Positions 54,262 to 63,862 of a stretch of 64,000 nucleotides of DNA are shown one piece after another. Made by a program: the position numbers and the translations under genes. The DNA is taken from positions 116,409,575 through 116,473,574 of the forward strand of contig NC_079149.1 of assembly GCF_945859685.1 (NCBI RefSeq), read 5' to 3'. Below the pieces are notes generated by a model, which ran no database searches, had not been told where the DNA came from, and was given only the letters and a program-made list of their open reading frames with translations. Numbering within the stretch: the first letter of the stretch is position 1; each line of letters begins with the position of its first letter. Origin of the DNA: Eupeodes corollae (taxonomy: Eukaryota; Arthropoda; Insecta; Diptera; Syrphidae).

Positions 54262-54882
54262 GTAAGTATTTTTGATTCCGACTAGTAACGTCGAAATTGA
54301 CGTCGTGACGATGACGATGACGCGACAGACGTATCTACGCAAGGTGAGATGTGGTCTATCGGTATGTCGGGACGTCGGTCGTCGTATCAGAGAGAATGGA
54401 AAATCCATTTTGAATGGCACATACGACTTGTTTAGTGCGCGGGAGTGGGACTTAATGGATTTTCCATTTAGTTTCGTAGCTTTTTTTTTGTCTTCTTTAT
54501 TTTTCTGCAATTCCTCAGTGAATTGGATTATACATCAAACCGAACATACACTCTTCACACACAATCCACACACGACATGCATGACATGCACGCATGGTTT
54601 TTTCAAAAACTGATGATTGATTGCGAATTACATTAAACTGTTAATCTAAATGCCTAATTTTATTGATTGCATCTACTCAATCATCATGAATAATTTATAA
54701 AATTGATATTATAGAATAATTGCATATACCTACCTAACCTATACTACACTTCAAAGTGAAAACGGGTGTATCCTTATAGCTGTGGAATATTTCACTGCGA
54801 TGACTTTCTGACACAAGTGCCTTATTTATTTTTCTCTTTTTTTTTCCTTACGAGTATATATATTTATTTTTTTCCTGAACAG
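54262..54882 (+). other. Intron splitting Beat Ig domain 1, with a 15-bp inverted repeat
   Basis: A 621-bp GT-AG phase-0 intron lies between the two Beat exons. Its first 200 bases are unusually GC-rich for the window, with CGTCG and GACGATGACG runs. It contains a perfect 15-bp inverted repeat: AATGGAAAATCCATT at 54395-54409 and its reverse complement at 54454-54468, separated by 44 bases. Each arm is itself a 6-bp palindrome around three bases. The rest is T-rich. Open frames on both strands in this interval have no recognisable content and cross the exon boundaries out of frame. Confidence 0.75.
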
Positions 54883-55018
54883 TTACCCAACTCTACGGAC
54901 GCTACAGTGACGTTAAAGAACGTCAACTTGTCAACGACAGGTCGTTTCCGCTGCGAAGTCTCAGGAGAGGCGCCTTCCTTTCAAACTGTCACTGAACACG
55001 GAGATCTAGTGGTTGTAT
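54883..55018 (+). CDS. beat: Beaten path (Beat) family exon, second half of Ig domain 1 (partial gene)
   Basis: This second coding exon of the same gene completes the first Ig domain. It starts in phase 0 after an AG at 54881-54882 and reads 45 codons plus one base to the donor GTAAGT at 55019, so it ends in phase 1. The frame joins the preceding exon exactly. It carries the F-strand Cys in TGRFRCEVSGEAPSF, the partner of the B-strand Cys in the previous exon, and a strand ending GDLVVV. The last base T would complete a Tyr codon if the next exon began with AC or AT, as expected from the usual VVY in this family. Two N-glycosylation sequons are visible, NST and NLS. The second Ig domain and C terminus must lie right of 64 kb; none of that sequence is seen here. 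BEL and SINE insertions fill the following intron. Confidence 0.9.
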
Positions 55019-55699
55019 GTAAGTATAGTAGTCCTTACTCGTATTTATACTTATATAAAAAAGCAAAAAAGCTCATTTTTTCCTTATTTATTTTTATATA
55101 TAAGTTATTTTGTGTGTGTATAATTTTATATTGAGGTATTGAGTTCCGGTTTGTGTCATTAATCATTGACACTTAATAGAATTCTTTTAGGTTCCTTGTC
55201 ATAAGATAAGGTATGTATAGGTAGTGGCAGTGGGTAAGGATATGTTGCAGGATATTTTTATACACAATGTTTTCTCTTTTGGTTTTCCTTGTTACTCGTG
55301 TACATCATGTTCGAGGGAGTTTATTCATTGGAAGATAGAAAAGAATTACATTGTGATAGAATAATAGTCTTTATAAAAATGATGACTTTTATTTTTAGTA
55401 AAATTTTATTTAATTATTTTTACCCGTGCAATCTATAAAAAAAAGTTTGTGTTGTTGGCTTTGCTATTCATATAAACAGACTCGTGGCGTTGATTTACGA
55501 AGCAAAAATTTTGCTTAATTTTAATTTGAATGAAATATAAAAATTGATTTTTCGATTGAAGTACATATCAGGATTCATTCACTTCTAGCAGAGTCATTTG
55601 TTTAATGAAATCGTTTAGGTTTTAATTTATTAGCTTTGAGGGATATTGAAAGGAGTTTAAGGTGAGGGCAAAGTTAACTAAATACTGTTGATAGTAGAT

Positions 55700-57162
55700 C
55701 ACTTTTGTTATCTCTAGATCGTCTATATTACTGTAAGAGTTTGGACCAATTAAGTGATAAGTGAAAATTAGAACCATCTTAATCACATTTTACACTCTGT
55801 TGAAGTATTAAGACAAAATCGTCTAAACTAAATAAATCATCTGTTACACATAAAAGAATTCCAACCATCGAATATCTTTATCGTCTAAAAACCATTTAAT
55901 CGATAGATAGATTGGAACTAAGGCGGCTTAGAGACTTACAACTCTCAACCATTCATCCGTGCGAGTACTGTTCACAGGGATGGAGGGAACCTACAGTCCT
56001 TACCTGAATTAGAACGGCTAATTTGAGAAAGCACATTTTATGACAAGATTTACTCTTGCACCTGCAGAATTTGTCAATTTCTCGCAAGAGGCAGTACCCT
56101 TGAAATAAAACATTAGATGGCATAGGCAGGGTTCGAACCCAAGACCTCTGGCATGATAGTCGAACGCGCTAGCCATCATGCCGCAGGTACTTTTTAGTTA
56201 TCTAGAATATTGAATATTAAGAATTAAAAAATATACAAGATCATCTAGAATATGGTCTAGAAAATTGCATAACATTAATCGAGAGTATCTAGAATGCAGT
56301 AAACATATTTGGTCTGTTTTACCCTTTAAGATCATCTGGAACTTTTAGGTTATTTAAATGAGATACCTTAAATATAGTAAGTATCAATAGCATCTAGAAA
56401 ACTAGACCACCTAAAACATCAAGATTGTCACCTACAAAATCTACCGCATCTAGAATAGTAAGAACATACAGACCCTCTAGGATATCTATACCATTTAAAT
56501 CGTAATTAAGATCATTTAGAAAAACTTTTAGACTATTTTGCAATATCAAGCCTCTTTATACAATTTAGAACTTCTCGAACATCTAAACTGTCTAAAAATT
56601 CAGATCATCTAGAATATATTTACTACTCATAAAACCTTAACCATTTACTCATTGAAAAACTTGAATATCTTAAACGTATGAAAAATCATCTTCTAAAATT
56701 TCTAGGACTTCTAGATTAGCTAGAACACACAAACCATCTTAAAAAACTTTTTCCTTTTAGACCAAAGTATACATTTAGATCATCTTTAATATTAACAACA
56801 GTTTTAAGTCTCTACCATGTAATACATTTGGCTATTTTAACAATTATACCATTTTTTTCTAATTGCAGTATTTATATAATCTGAAATATTTAGACCATAT
56901 CGAAAAATTAGACCCATCTTAAACATGTGGGACCGTACAAGAAAATTAGACCATTCAATTCTACTATAATTCAAACTCGATTTTATGGGCTAACCAATTC
57001 TTAATGGGAGACGATTTCATTATTTTCGAACATCAATCGAGGATAGGCAACTACATATATGGTTTATACCATTCGAAAATTGTACTTCTTTTTTCTTTAT
57101 CAAGAAATAAAATGTTCTTATCTAGGATTCATTACCATGTAGATAAATTGCACAACTCCCTC
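55700..57162. repeat. Degenerate short-period array of ATCTAGA/ATCATCTA motifs
   Basis: Motifs such as ATCATCTAGAATAT, GACCATCTAAAAC and CATCTAGAA recur every few tens of bases across this intronic stretch. It resembles an old satellite-like tract. It is split by the SINE at 55.9-56.2 kb and resumes right of BEL at 63863. Confidence 0.6.
55892..56190 (-). mobile_element. tRNA-derived SINE
   Basis: Read on the minus strand, a tRNA-like head begins near 56190 (TGCGGCATGATGGC). It has an A-box TGGCTAGCGCG (complement of 56165-56175) and a B-box GGTTCGAACCC (complement of 56129-56139), the internal RNA polymerase III promoter layout. A tRNA-unrelated body follows, with stretches TACTGCCTCTTGCGAG and TGCTTTCTCAAATTAGCCG. 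It ends in a short ATCT-repeat tail near 55892. It sits inside the degenerate intronic repeat tract. The ends are approximate and no clear target duplication was found. It is not a functional tRNA gene: the cloverleaf is poor and the body is SINE-like. Confidence 0.75.
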
Positions 57163-57503
57163 TGTTTGTGCACGTTGTGCATTGATAGAAAAAAAAAAAC
57201 TATTTTTAAATAATAAGAGAATCTCTTTAACTACAAATTTAGGTTTTATTTTTATTGAAGACTTGTGATGTAAGACGTACAAAGAAAGAATGATGCATGA
57301 TTTAGTTTTAAGCATTTTTGTTAACTTGTTAGCTTTGGTTTGTAACTGATGAATTTTTCTCTTGTATGTAATGCGTGTTATATATTTTGCTTTGTAGTCG
57401 TCTTCGTTTTTGTTCGTGATTATGTTTTACATATTATGTCTATGTGTATAACACTTTTATCGATATACACTCTAGTTTCTTCGATGTGGTTCGGGTTTGA
57501 ACA
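57163..57503 (-). repeat. 3' LTR of the BEL/Pao element
   Basis: This 341-bp LTR is flanked on the left by the target duplication CCCTC. It starts TGTTTGTGCACG and ends GGTTTGAACA on the + strand. It matches the right LTR base for base by eye, except for one extra A in the A-run near 57188. In element orientation it has a TTATATA-complement TATA box (57378-57384), a TCAGTT initiator (57344-57349) and AATAAA signals (complement at 57245-57256). The 53-residue open frame starting at 57349 on + occurs in both LTRs and is not a gene. Confidence 0.95.
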
Positions 57504-57752
57504 TGCCGCCCCCCTATGCCATATACCTTGCATGGCATATGAATCCCATCTTAAAAGTTTCTGGTAGACGGTGATTTAAAAAATGAATCCAAAATAGATG
57601 TGAGAAGATTGAAGAAATCCACGCTCTTTGTGTTAATCTTAAAGAGAAAGACTTTAAATCGATGGTTTGTGTACTGTAAGTATATGTATATAAAATTGAA
57701 AATGAAAGCTCTTAAAAAAAAAATAAAAAATGATAGGTGAGTATGTGACTAT

Positions 57753-60700
57753 TCACGAAAGATTAAGAGAGTTTTTGATTGGTAACTTGCATATTTTTGA
57801 GACGCAACGTTTGTAGTTGCCACTCTTTGTGCGGACTGTGACCACCCGTACTAATTGGTCATCACCAGGATGGGTTTCAATGATGCGACCCAGGAGCCAC
57901 TGGTTGGGTGGCAGTCTATCGTCCTTGATTATAACAAGATCATTGACCTGAAGATTTTCATGTTGTTGACACCATTTTGGTCTTGATTGTAGATGTGATA
58001 GCCAGTCTGCTGACCATCGTGACCAAAATTGTTGAAACATTCGCTGTAGTTGAAGATATTGACGTCGGAGTGTGGTTTCTGGAGCAGGTGATTCTGGTGG
58101 TGCTAGCAAAGAGTCTCCAATTAAGAAATGACCCGGAGTGAGCACAGTCAAGTCATCGGGATCTGAGGTCAGTGGGCATAATGGTCGAGAATTAAGACAG
58201 GCTTCTATTCTCACAAGAATGGTCGATAAGTCTTCATAGGTGAGCGGAGTCCCAGTTGTAATTCGTTTGAGGTGGTGTTTGACGGATTTTACATTAGCCT
58301 CCCATAATCCACCAAAATTCGGAGAGTGGGGTGGATTAAAATGCCACTGGATGCCCTTTTCTGCTAATTGGGGAGCGATTTCTCTATCAATCGATTCAAT
58401 AAACTTTTTTGCATTGGTTTTAAGAACAGTGTTGGCACCAATAAAGTTAGTGCCACAGTCACTGTATATATCATGGCATAATCCCCGTCTTCCAATAAAA
58501 CGGTATAACGCACATAAAAACTGATCTGTTGTCATTCCTGTAACTGCTTCCAAATGGATTGCCTTGGTTGCAAGGCAAATGAAGATTGTGATATACCCTT
58601 TATATGTGGTGTTACCTCGATATCTTGATGCTTTGAGTTCTATCGCACCAGTATAATCCACACCTGTGGCTAGAAATGGCCTAAACGATGGATTTACCCT
58701 GGCTGCTGGTAAGCTGCCCATCAATTGTTGTGTTGTTCGTGGTTTTTCCTTGAAGCAGGTAATACAAGATCTTATCTCACCCTGAATTCCTTTCGTAACG
58801 CTGAGAATCCAAAATTTCTTCCGAAGGAACGATGCTGTGAGTCGCATTCCACCATGTAAAGTAGTTTGGTGACCATAACTGATGATTAAGTTTGTCAAAT
58901 GATGATCCCTTGGAAGGATCATCGGATGTTTTTCGTTGAATGATAAAGCAGAGCGTTGCAAGCGTCCTCCTACTCTCAGTACTTTGTCGTTGTCCAGAAA
59001 AGGCGCTAACCCTACCAACTGACTTTTGTTTGAAACAGCACCTTTTTTCAATAATGCCTGTAAATCAGAAGGAAAACATTCAGTTTGAACAAGTCGTACC
59101 AACCTTATGAGACTAAGATCTAGCTCCTCAACCTTGAGAGTTCCCTTTTTACGTTTGTGAGTCTCATCTAGTTTCTTTTTGCAACGACAATTGTAAACAA
59201 AGCGAAGTATCCAAGCCACAATTCGACGCAAGTGTGAGAAATTTGAATACCTTTTTAAAAACGATTCTGACGGTAGTTCCAGAAGAGCATTAATAATCTG
59301 TTTGGTTTCTAGAAACGTCCAGTTGGAAGTTGGCCAAAATTCTTGGGCTGCACTTAGCCATTTAGGTCCATGCCAGTATAAATCAGAATTTATTAGTTGT
59401 GTGGATGTTGTACCACGAGAAGAGAGATCAGCTGGGTTATCATGAGTTGCAACGTGATGCCATTGGTTAACGTTTGATGCTGCATGAATAATTCCAACTC
59501 GGTTTGCTACGAATACAGGCCATCTATTAGCATCCCCACGAATCCATGAAAGAACTATCGTTGCATCTGTCCAGTAAAAAATTGAAATTGCAGTTGTGGG
59601 CAATTGTATGTGTTTTGTTACCCATTGTACTAATTTTATACCTAAAACGGCAGCACACAATTCAATTTTTGGAATACTAATTGGTGGTTTCGGGGTGACC
59701 TTACTTTTAGCTGTGATTAAATTGGTATGAAAAGTATTCTGGTCATCTTGTATGCGTAAATAAACGACAGAGGCATAAGCTTGAGATGACCCATCGCAAA
59801 AGGCGTGAATCTCAACTTTTCTCATTGACTGAGGTGAAAATTTTAGCCAGCGCGGAATTTGAATCTGACTGATGTTTGGTAAATCTTCCAAAATGTTGTT
59901 CCAGTCAACCAAAAGATCACCCGAAATGGGTTCATCCCAGCTGATGTTCAATGACCACAGTCTTTTCAAAATAATCTTCGCAGAAACGATAATGGGGTTG
60001 ATGAAACCTAAAGGGTCAAACAATTTAGCTATAGTAGATAGAATACTTCGTTTAGTGACTGTACCTTGATGAAGGTCAAAGTTTATTTTGTAGCGAAACT
60101 GATCGAGACCAGGCTGCCAATTCATACCTAAAGTTTTGATGACTTCATCACTGTTTAATTCTAGAGCAGTAGCACTGCTTTGTTGTTGCAATGGGATCCC
60201 AGCAAGTAGTTCCGTTGTGTTTGAAGCCCACTTATGCAATTCAAAACCTCCTGCTCGTAGAGCTTTCAAACTCTGATTTCGAACTTGCATAACTTTGTCT
60301 ATAGTGTCTCCTCCAGTGAAAATGTCATCGACGTACATCTGCCCTTTTAATACTTGGTAGGCCAGCGGAAATCGTTCGCGTTCATCCTCAGCCAATTGGT
60401 GCATGACACGAATGGCGGTATACGGAGCTGAAGCAGTTCCAAAGGTGACGGTGGTGAGACGAAATTCTTGAATGTCATTATTTTCGTTGCGCCAAAGTAT
60501 ACGTTGATACTGGGAATCTTCTTCATTCATATCGATACAACGATACATCTTCTTTACATCTGCCGTGATGACAAATTTGTGCAGACGCCAGTTAAGCAAC
60601 ACTGCTGCCAAATCATTTTGAAGAGCGGGTCCATTGCATAATATATCATTTAGTGATGTTCCATTAGATGTCGTGGCCGAAGCATCAAAAACAACACGGC

Positions 60701-63143
60701 ACTGGGTGGTGAGGCTGTCGGTTTTTATTACGGCATGATGAGGGAGCACGCAACATGTATATGAAGGAATATTGCTGGAGCTGAATTGACGATGTTGGTT
60801 TTCTGTTGTTTCCACTGGAGCAATTTGGTTAAGGTCAAAATATTCCTTTATGGACTTAGCATATTGTTCTCGTAAGAGTTGATTGTTGTTTAACTTCCGC
60901 TCAGTTGAATAAAATCTATTTAAAGCCATTTGTTTTGATCTTCCCAACGTCATTTTCGAATCGAATAAACTTTTTAAAGGCAGACGAACCACGTACTTGC
61001 CGTTATCTTGACGTTTATGAGTTCGCTTAAAGAACTCTTCACACCATTTTTCTTCCATGGTGTATTGTTGCTCTGTAGGAATGCTTTCGAGTGTATAAAA
61101 TCTCTTTACAAGGGCATCAAGTTGTTCAAGCGAAACATGCGAACATGAGATTGTTGATGGCAATGGGGTGTCAGGAGTGGGTTCAAAAGCTTCGCCAGAG
61201 ATGATCCATCCCAATTTGGTTTCCTGGGCTTCCGGCTCATTTGTTTCACCTTTTCGCAGACCTCCCATTAAAACTTTGGCTAAAATGTCAGCACCTAAAA
61301 GTAGATCTATAGATGAAGAATTATAAAATTCTGGATCTGCCAACTCTAATCCACTAATATGCGGCCAATTATGACACTTGACACTTGTTGATGGTAAGTT
61401 GTGCGTAACACTATTTACAATCGAAGCGAAAACGCAGAATGAGCATTGATTGTCTATGCGAGATTGAATCATAAGGTTTGCTACGGATTTCCCAGACGTT
61501 CGCTGACCATTTGCAAGTTGGATGGACGAAATAATTGGTAATCGCTCGAGATTCAAAGATTGGGCCGCCCTTTCACTGATGAGCGCACCAGTGGATCCCT
61601 GGTCAATCAAAGCACGGAGACGAAAGGTTTGGCCATCTGTTGTAACGACATTAACAACTGCAGTGGGAAGTAAAATTTGAGATCTAGATACAAATCTGGA
61701 CATTTGTGAATTTGCGGCTGATGATTGGCTGACGTGGTTGACTATGTTTGTATTTTTGTCCGTAGGAGAATTTTGGTTCACGGTTGCTGTTTGAGATGAT
61801 GAAATTGAATTGTTGTTGTTGGATGAAAGGTTGTTGCTGTGGTTAGTGGGAAAATGCAATAACGTATGGTGTCGCTTACCACATTGTTGGCAATTCCTAG
61901 AGCTGAAACAAGATGATGCAAGATGATTTGCACACAAACAATTGACGCAGAGTTTGGCTTGATCGACCATAGCCTTGCGCTCGAAACAATCCATTGCAAG
62001 AAATTTGGGGCAACGACGTAAAATGTGTGGCTCCTTGCAAGCTGAACATGCCGTTGGTTGATTTGTTTGCGAAGAAGCGAGATGATGGATTTTTGTTTCC
62101 CGATGAGGGAAGAATTTGTTGTTGGTTTTGTTAACTGCCTTTGTATTGAAAGTGTTGGAGTTGAAAGATTTAGCAGGAGTTGGTGTGACCAAATTTTGCT
62201 GGAATTCCATCGCTTCTAAAATGCGGTACCTAGTGTCTAAATAATCCGTAAACTGTTGGAAGGAAGGAATATCGACAGACTTACCGAGTTCTTGTTCCCA
62301 CAAATGATGAGTTTCTCGAGGCAATTTCCCCACTAAGAAATGAACAATAATTTGGTCACATTGATCTACTCCGATTTTTAGATTTAGCAAAGCACTTACA
62401 CACGAGCGAGAAGTATCAAGTAAATGTTTAATATCAGAAGCGGATTCCTTATGAATGCATGGTTGAGATGATAGCAAATTCATATAATGAGAGAACAAGA
62501 CACGCTTATTATTGTACCTTTTTTCTAAAGTTTCCCAGGCTGTAACGTAGTTTGCAGCGGTCAAGGGAATGTCACGTATATCGCTGTCAAAATCACTAGG
62601 CAATGATTGTTTGAGAAAATGAAATTTTTCGATGTTTGCAAGTGACGCATTCGAATGTATTAATCGAACAAACGAATCATAAAAGGCTGGCCAATCGATG
62701 TATTTACCCGAAAATGCAGGTGGCGGAATTCTAGGAAGCCGAACAGAATTTGTGTTACTTGCCTTTTGGGCAACATCATCGTCATTTTTTACAAACCCTG
62801 AATTATTAAATGATTTGTTGTCATCGATAGCCAGTGAAGGGAACTTGAGATTGAAGGCTTCATTTATTGTGGAAAAGGTCTTGATATACTCCTCTTCAAA
62901 TAAATCGGAAACATCTTCAGTAAAGTACTTATCTGTAAGTTGCAATGTAGATTGAATTATAGATTTATGGTTCAATTGAAAATCGGAATATATTTTTTCT
63001 AAATTGTTCCGACGAACCTCAAAATACGCCTTCGTATGGCGATCAATCGGATCCTTCTTGTAATTCTTAAGAGCCTTTGACACTTTGTTTAACAAATCAC
63101 GCTGCACCTTGACAATTTCTTCTGGCTTTGAGACCTCACTCAT
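57753..63143 (-). CDS. BEL/Pao gag-pol polyprotein (1796 aa, intact)
   Basis: A single frame encodes the structural and enzymatic proteins that copy and integrate the element. Approximate order by residue: Gag region (DUF1759-like) 130-320; CCHC-like zinc knuckles 366-421; aspartic protease with LIDQGSTGA, catalytic Asp514; reverse transcriptase with ITADVKKMY (Asp862) and YVDD at 937-940; RNase H with FCDGSS (Asp1117), Glu1161, Asp1193 and Asp1239; integrase zinc-binding region with His1425/His1430 and Cys1460/Cys1463; integrase core with GVDYTG (Asp1496), YSDCGTNF (Asp1562) and GGLWEANVK (Glu1615); a C-terminal BEL-type domain (DUF5641-like) at about 1690-1785. All these catalytic residues are present and there is no stop or frameshift. 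The start is the first Met after the leader. Domain names rest on family knowledge; the motifs are seen directly. Confidence 0.96.
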   Translation of the reverse strand: MSEVSKPEEIVKVQRDLLNKVSKALKNYKKDPIDRHTKAYFEVRRNNLEKIYSDFQLNHKSIIQSTLQLTDKYFTEDVSDLFEEEYIKTFSTINEAFNLKFPSLAIDDNKSFNNSGFVKNDDDVAQKASNTNSVRLPRIPPPAFSGKYIDWPAFYDSFVRLIHSNASLANIEKFHFLKQSLPSDFDSDIRDIPLTAANYVTAWETLEKRYNNKRVLFSHYMNLLSSQPCIHKESASDIKHLLDTSRSCVSALLNLKIGVDQCDQIIVHFLVGKLPRETHHLWEQELGKSVDIPSFQQFTDYLDTRYRILEAMEFQQNLVTPTPAKSFNSNTFNTKAVNKTNNKFFPHRETKIHHLASSQTNQPTACSACKEPHILRRCPKFLAMDCFERKAMVDQAKLCVNCLCANHLASSCFSSRNCQQCGKRHHTLLHFPTNHSNNLSSNNNNSISSSQTATVNQNSPTDKNTNIVNHVSQSSAANSQMSRFVSRSQILLPTAVVNVVTTDGQTFRLRALIDQGSTGALISERAAQSLNLERLPIISSIQLANGQRTSGKSVANLMIQSRIDNQCSFCVFASIVNSVTHNLPSTSVKCHNWPHISGLELADPEFYNSSSIDLLLGADILAKVLMGGLRKGETNEPEAQETKLGWIISGEAFEPTPDTPLPSTISCSHVSLEQLDALVKRFYTLESIPTEQQYTMEEKWCEEFFKRTHKRQDNGKYVVRLPLKSLFDSKMTLGRSKQMALNRFYSTERKLNNNQLLREQYAKSIKEYFDLNQIAPVETTENQHRQFSSSNIPSYTCCVLPHHAVIKTDSLTTQCRVVFDASATTSNGTSLNDILCNGPALQNDLAAVLLNWRLHKFVITADVKKMYRCIDMNEEDSQYQRILWRNENNDIQEFRLTTVTFGTASAPYTAIRVMHQLAEDERERFPLAYQVLKGQMYVDDIFTGGDTIDKVMQVRNQSLKALRAGGFELHKWASNTTELLAGIPLQQQSSATALELNSDEVIKTLGMNWQPGLDQFRYKINFDLHQGTVTKRSILSTIAKLFDPLGFINPIIVSAKIILKRLWSLNISWDEPISGDLLVDWNNILEDLPNISQIQIPRWLKFSPQSMRKVEIHAFCDGSSQAYASVVYLRIQDDQNTFHTNLITAKSKVTPKPPISIPKIELCAAVLGIKLVQWVTKHIQLPTTAISIFYWTDATIVLSWIRGDANRWPVFVANRVGIIHAASNVNQWHHVATHDNPADLSSRGTTSTQLINSDLYWHGPKWLSAAQEFWPTSNWTFLETKQIINALLELPSESFLKRYSNFSHLRRIVAWILRFVYNCRCKKKLDETHKRKKGTLKVEELDLSLIRLVRLVQTECFPSDLQALLKKGAVSNKSQLVGLAPFLDNDKVLRVGGRLQRSALSFNEKHPMILPRDHHLTNLIISYGHQTTLHGGMRLTASFLRKKFWILSVTKGIQGEIRSCITCFKEKPRTTQQLMGSLPAARVNPSFRPFLATGVDYTGAIELKASRYRGNTTYKGYITIFICLATKAIHLEAVTGMTTDQFLCALYRFIGRRGLCHDIYSDCGTNFIGANTVLKTNAKKFIESIDREIAPQLAEKGIQWHFNPPHSPNFGGLWEANVKSVKHHLKRITTGTPLTYEDLSTILVRIEACLNSRPLCPLTSDPDDLTVLTPGHFLIGDSLLAPPESPAPETTLRRQYLQLQRMFQQFWSRWSADWLSHLQSRPKWCQQHENLQVNDLVIIKDDRLPPNQWLLGRIIETHPGDDQLVRVVTVRTKSGNYKRCVSKICKLPIKNSLNLS

Positions 63144-63522
63144 TTTATTTTATGCAATTTAGTAATTAATAAAAACACTCTAATCTACAAATGAAAGTCT
63201 CACACTCACCTGCACCCTTTATATTTTTTTTTTTTTTTTTTTACGTCCAAGATGATTGTTCCAGACGACTGCAATCACGGGATGATAAATGCGAAACTTC
63301 TTCACAATATTCAAATCTGTATGTGAGCTAGTTCCACAGTCCAAAAAATGATAACAAACGGTACTTTTATGTACCGTGCTCCTCTATGTAAGTGCAACGG
63401 GTTAATTTAGATAAGTACTCGTAGAGTATTATCACTGGATACGATATGTTTTATTTTACTTTGATTATTTCACGATTAAAATATAAAATGTAGTTTAAAG
63501 AGTCCTCACAGGAGGCACCAAA

Positions 63523-63862
63523 TGTTTGTGCACGTTGTGCATTGATAGAAAAAAAAAACTATTTTTAAATAATAAGAGAATCTCTTTAACTACAAATTTA
63601 GGTTTTATTTTTATTGAAGACTTGTGATGTAAGACGTACAAAGAAAGAATGATGCATGATTTAGTTTTAAGCATTTTTGTTAACTTGTTAGCTTTGGTTT
63701 GTAACTGATGAATTTTTCTCTTGTATGTAATGCGTGTTATATATTTTGCTTTGTAGTCGTCTTCGTTTTTGTTCGTGATTATGTTTTACATATTATGTCT
63801 ATGTGTATAACACTTTTATCGATATACACTCTAGTTTCTTCGATGTGGTTCGGGTTTGAACA
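63523..63862 (-). repeat. 5' LTR of the BEL/Pao element
   Basis: This 340-bp LTR drives the element in antisense to the Beat gene. It ends at 63862, followed by the target duplication CCCTC. It differs from the other LTR only by one A in a homopolymer near 63549. The primer-binding site follows two bases inside it. Confidence 0.95.
63703..63743 (-). promoter_or_regulatory. Putative BEL promoter core (TATA plus initiator)
   Basis: On the minus strand a TATATAA box (63737-63743) is followed about 35 bases later by TCAGTT (63703-63708), which matches the arthropod initiator consensus. An AATAAA (complement at 63604-63609) would mark the end of the R region in the other LTR. The assignment is by motif only. 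Confidence 0.45.

Larger units (their letters stand above)
55019..57162 (+). other. Proximal part of the next Beat intron, left of the BEL element
   Basis: The intron opens with the donor GTAAGT at 55019. The first 680 bases are unremarkable AT-rich DNA with no gene. From about 55700 the sequence becomes a degenerate array of ATCTAGA/ATCATCTA-like motifs, interrupted by a SINE at about 55892-56190 and ending at the BEL insertion point. No acceptor followed by Beat-like coding sequence is present, so the downstream exon lies beyond the window. Confidence 0.6.
57163..63862 (-). mobile_element. Complete BEL/Pao LTR retrotransposon
   Basis: A 6700-bp element lies antisense to the Beat gene. It has two LTRs (341 and 340 bp, starting TGTT and ending AACA), a 5-bp target duplication CCCTC at 57158-57162 and 63863-63867, and one uninterrupted gag-pol frame. 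In element orientation the 5' LTR is the right-hand one. A primer-binding-like TGGTGCCTCC starts two bases inside it (63511-63520 on the complement); the tRNA was not assigned. A purine-rich tract, the complement of GCCGCCCCCCTAT at 57505-57517, abuts the 3' LTR. The leader (63144-63522) contains a 19-base T run at 63224-63242. By eye the LTRs differ only by one base in an A-run, which implies a recent insertion and possible activity. No env-like frame is present. Confidence 0.96.

Noticed and set aside
54272..54613. 113-codon frame overlapping the Beat intron
   Set aside because: It lies inside a well-bounded GT-AG intron and ends in T-rich sequence; no domain.
54766..54882. Upstream extension of the second Beat exon frame
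   Set aside because: The first 39 codons are T-rich intronic sequence before a clear acceptor; the real exon starts at 54883.
56120..56190. A functional tRNA gene on the minus strand
   Set aside because: The boxes are good, but the cloverleaf is imperfect and a SINE body is attached.
58240..58524. Plus-strand frames within the BEL element (also 59872-60069 and 62698-62955)
   Set aside because: Shadows of the gag-pol frame on the opposite strand.
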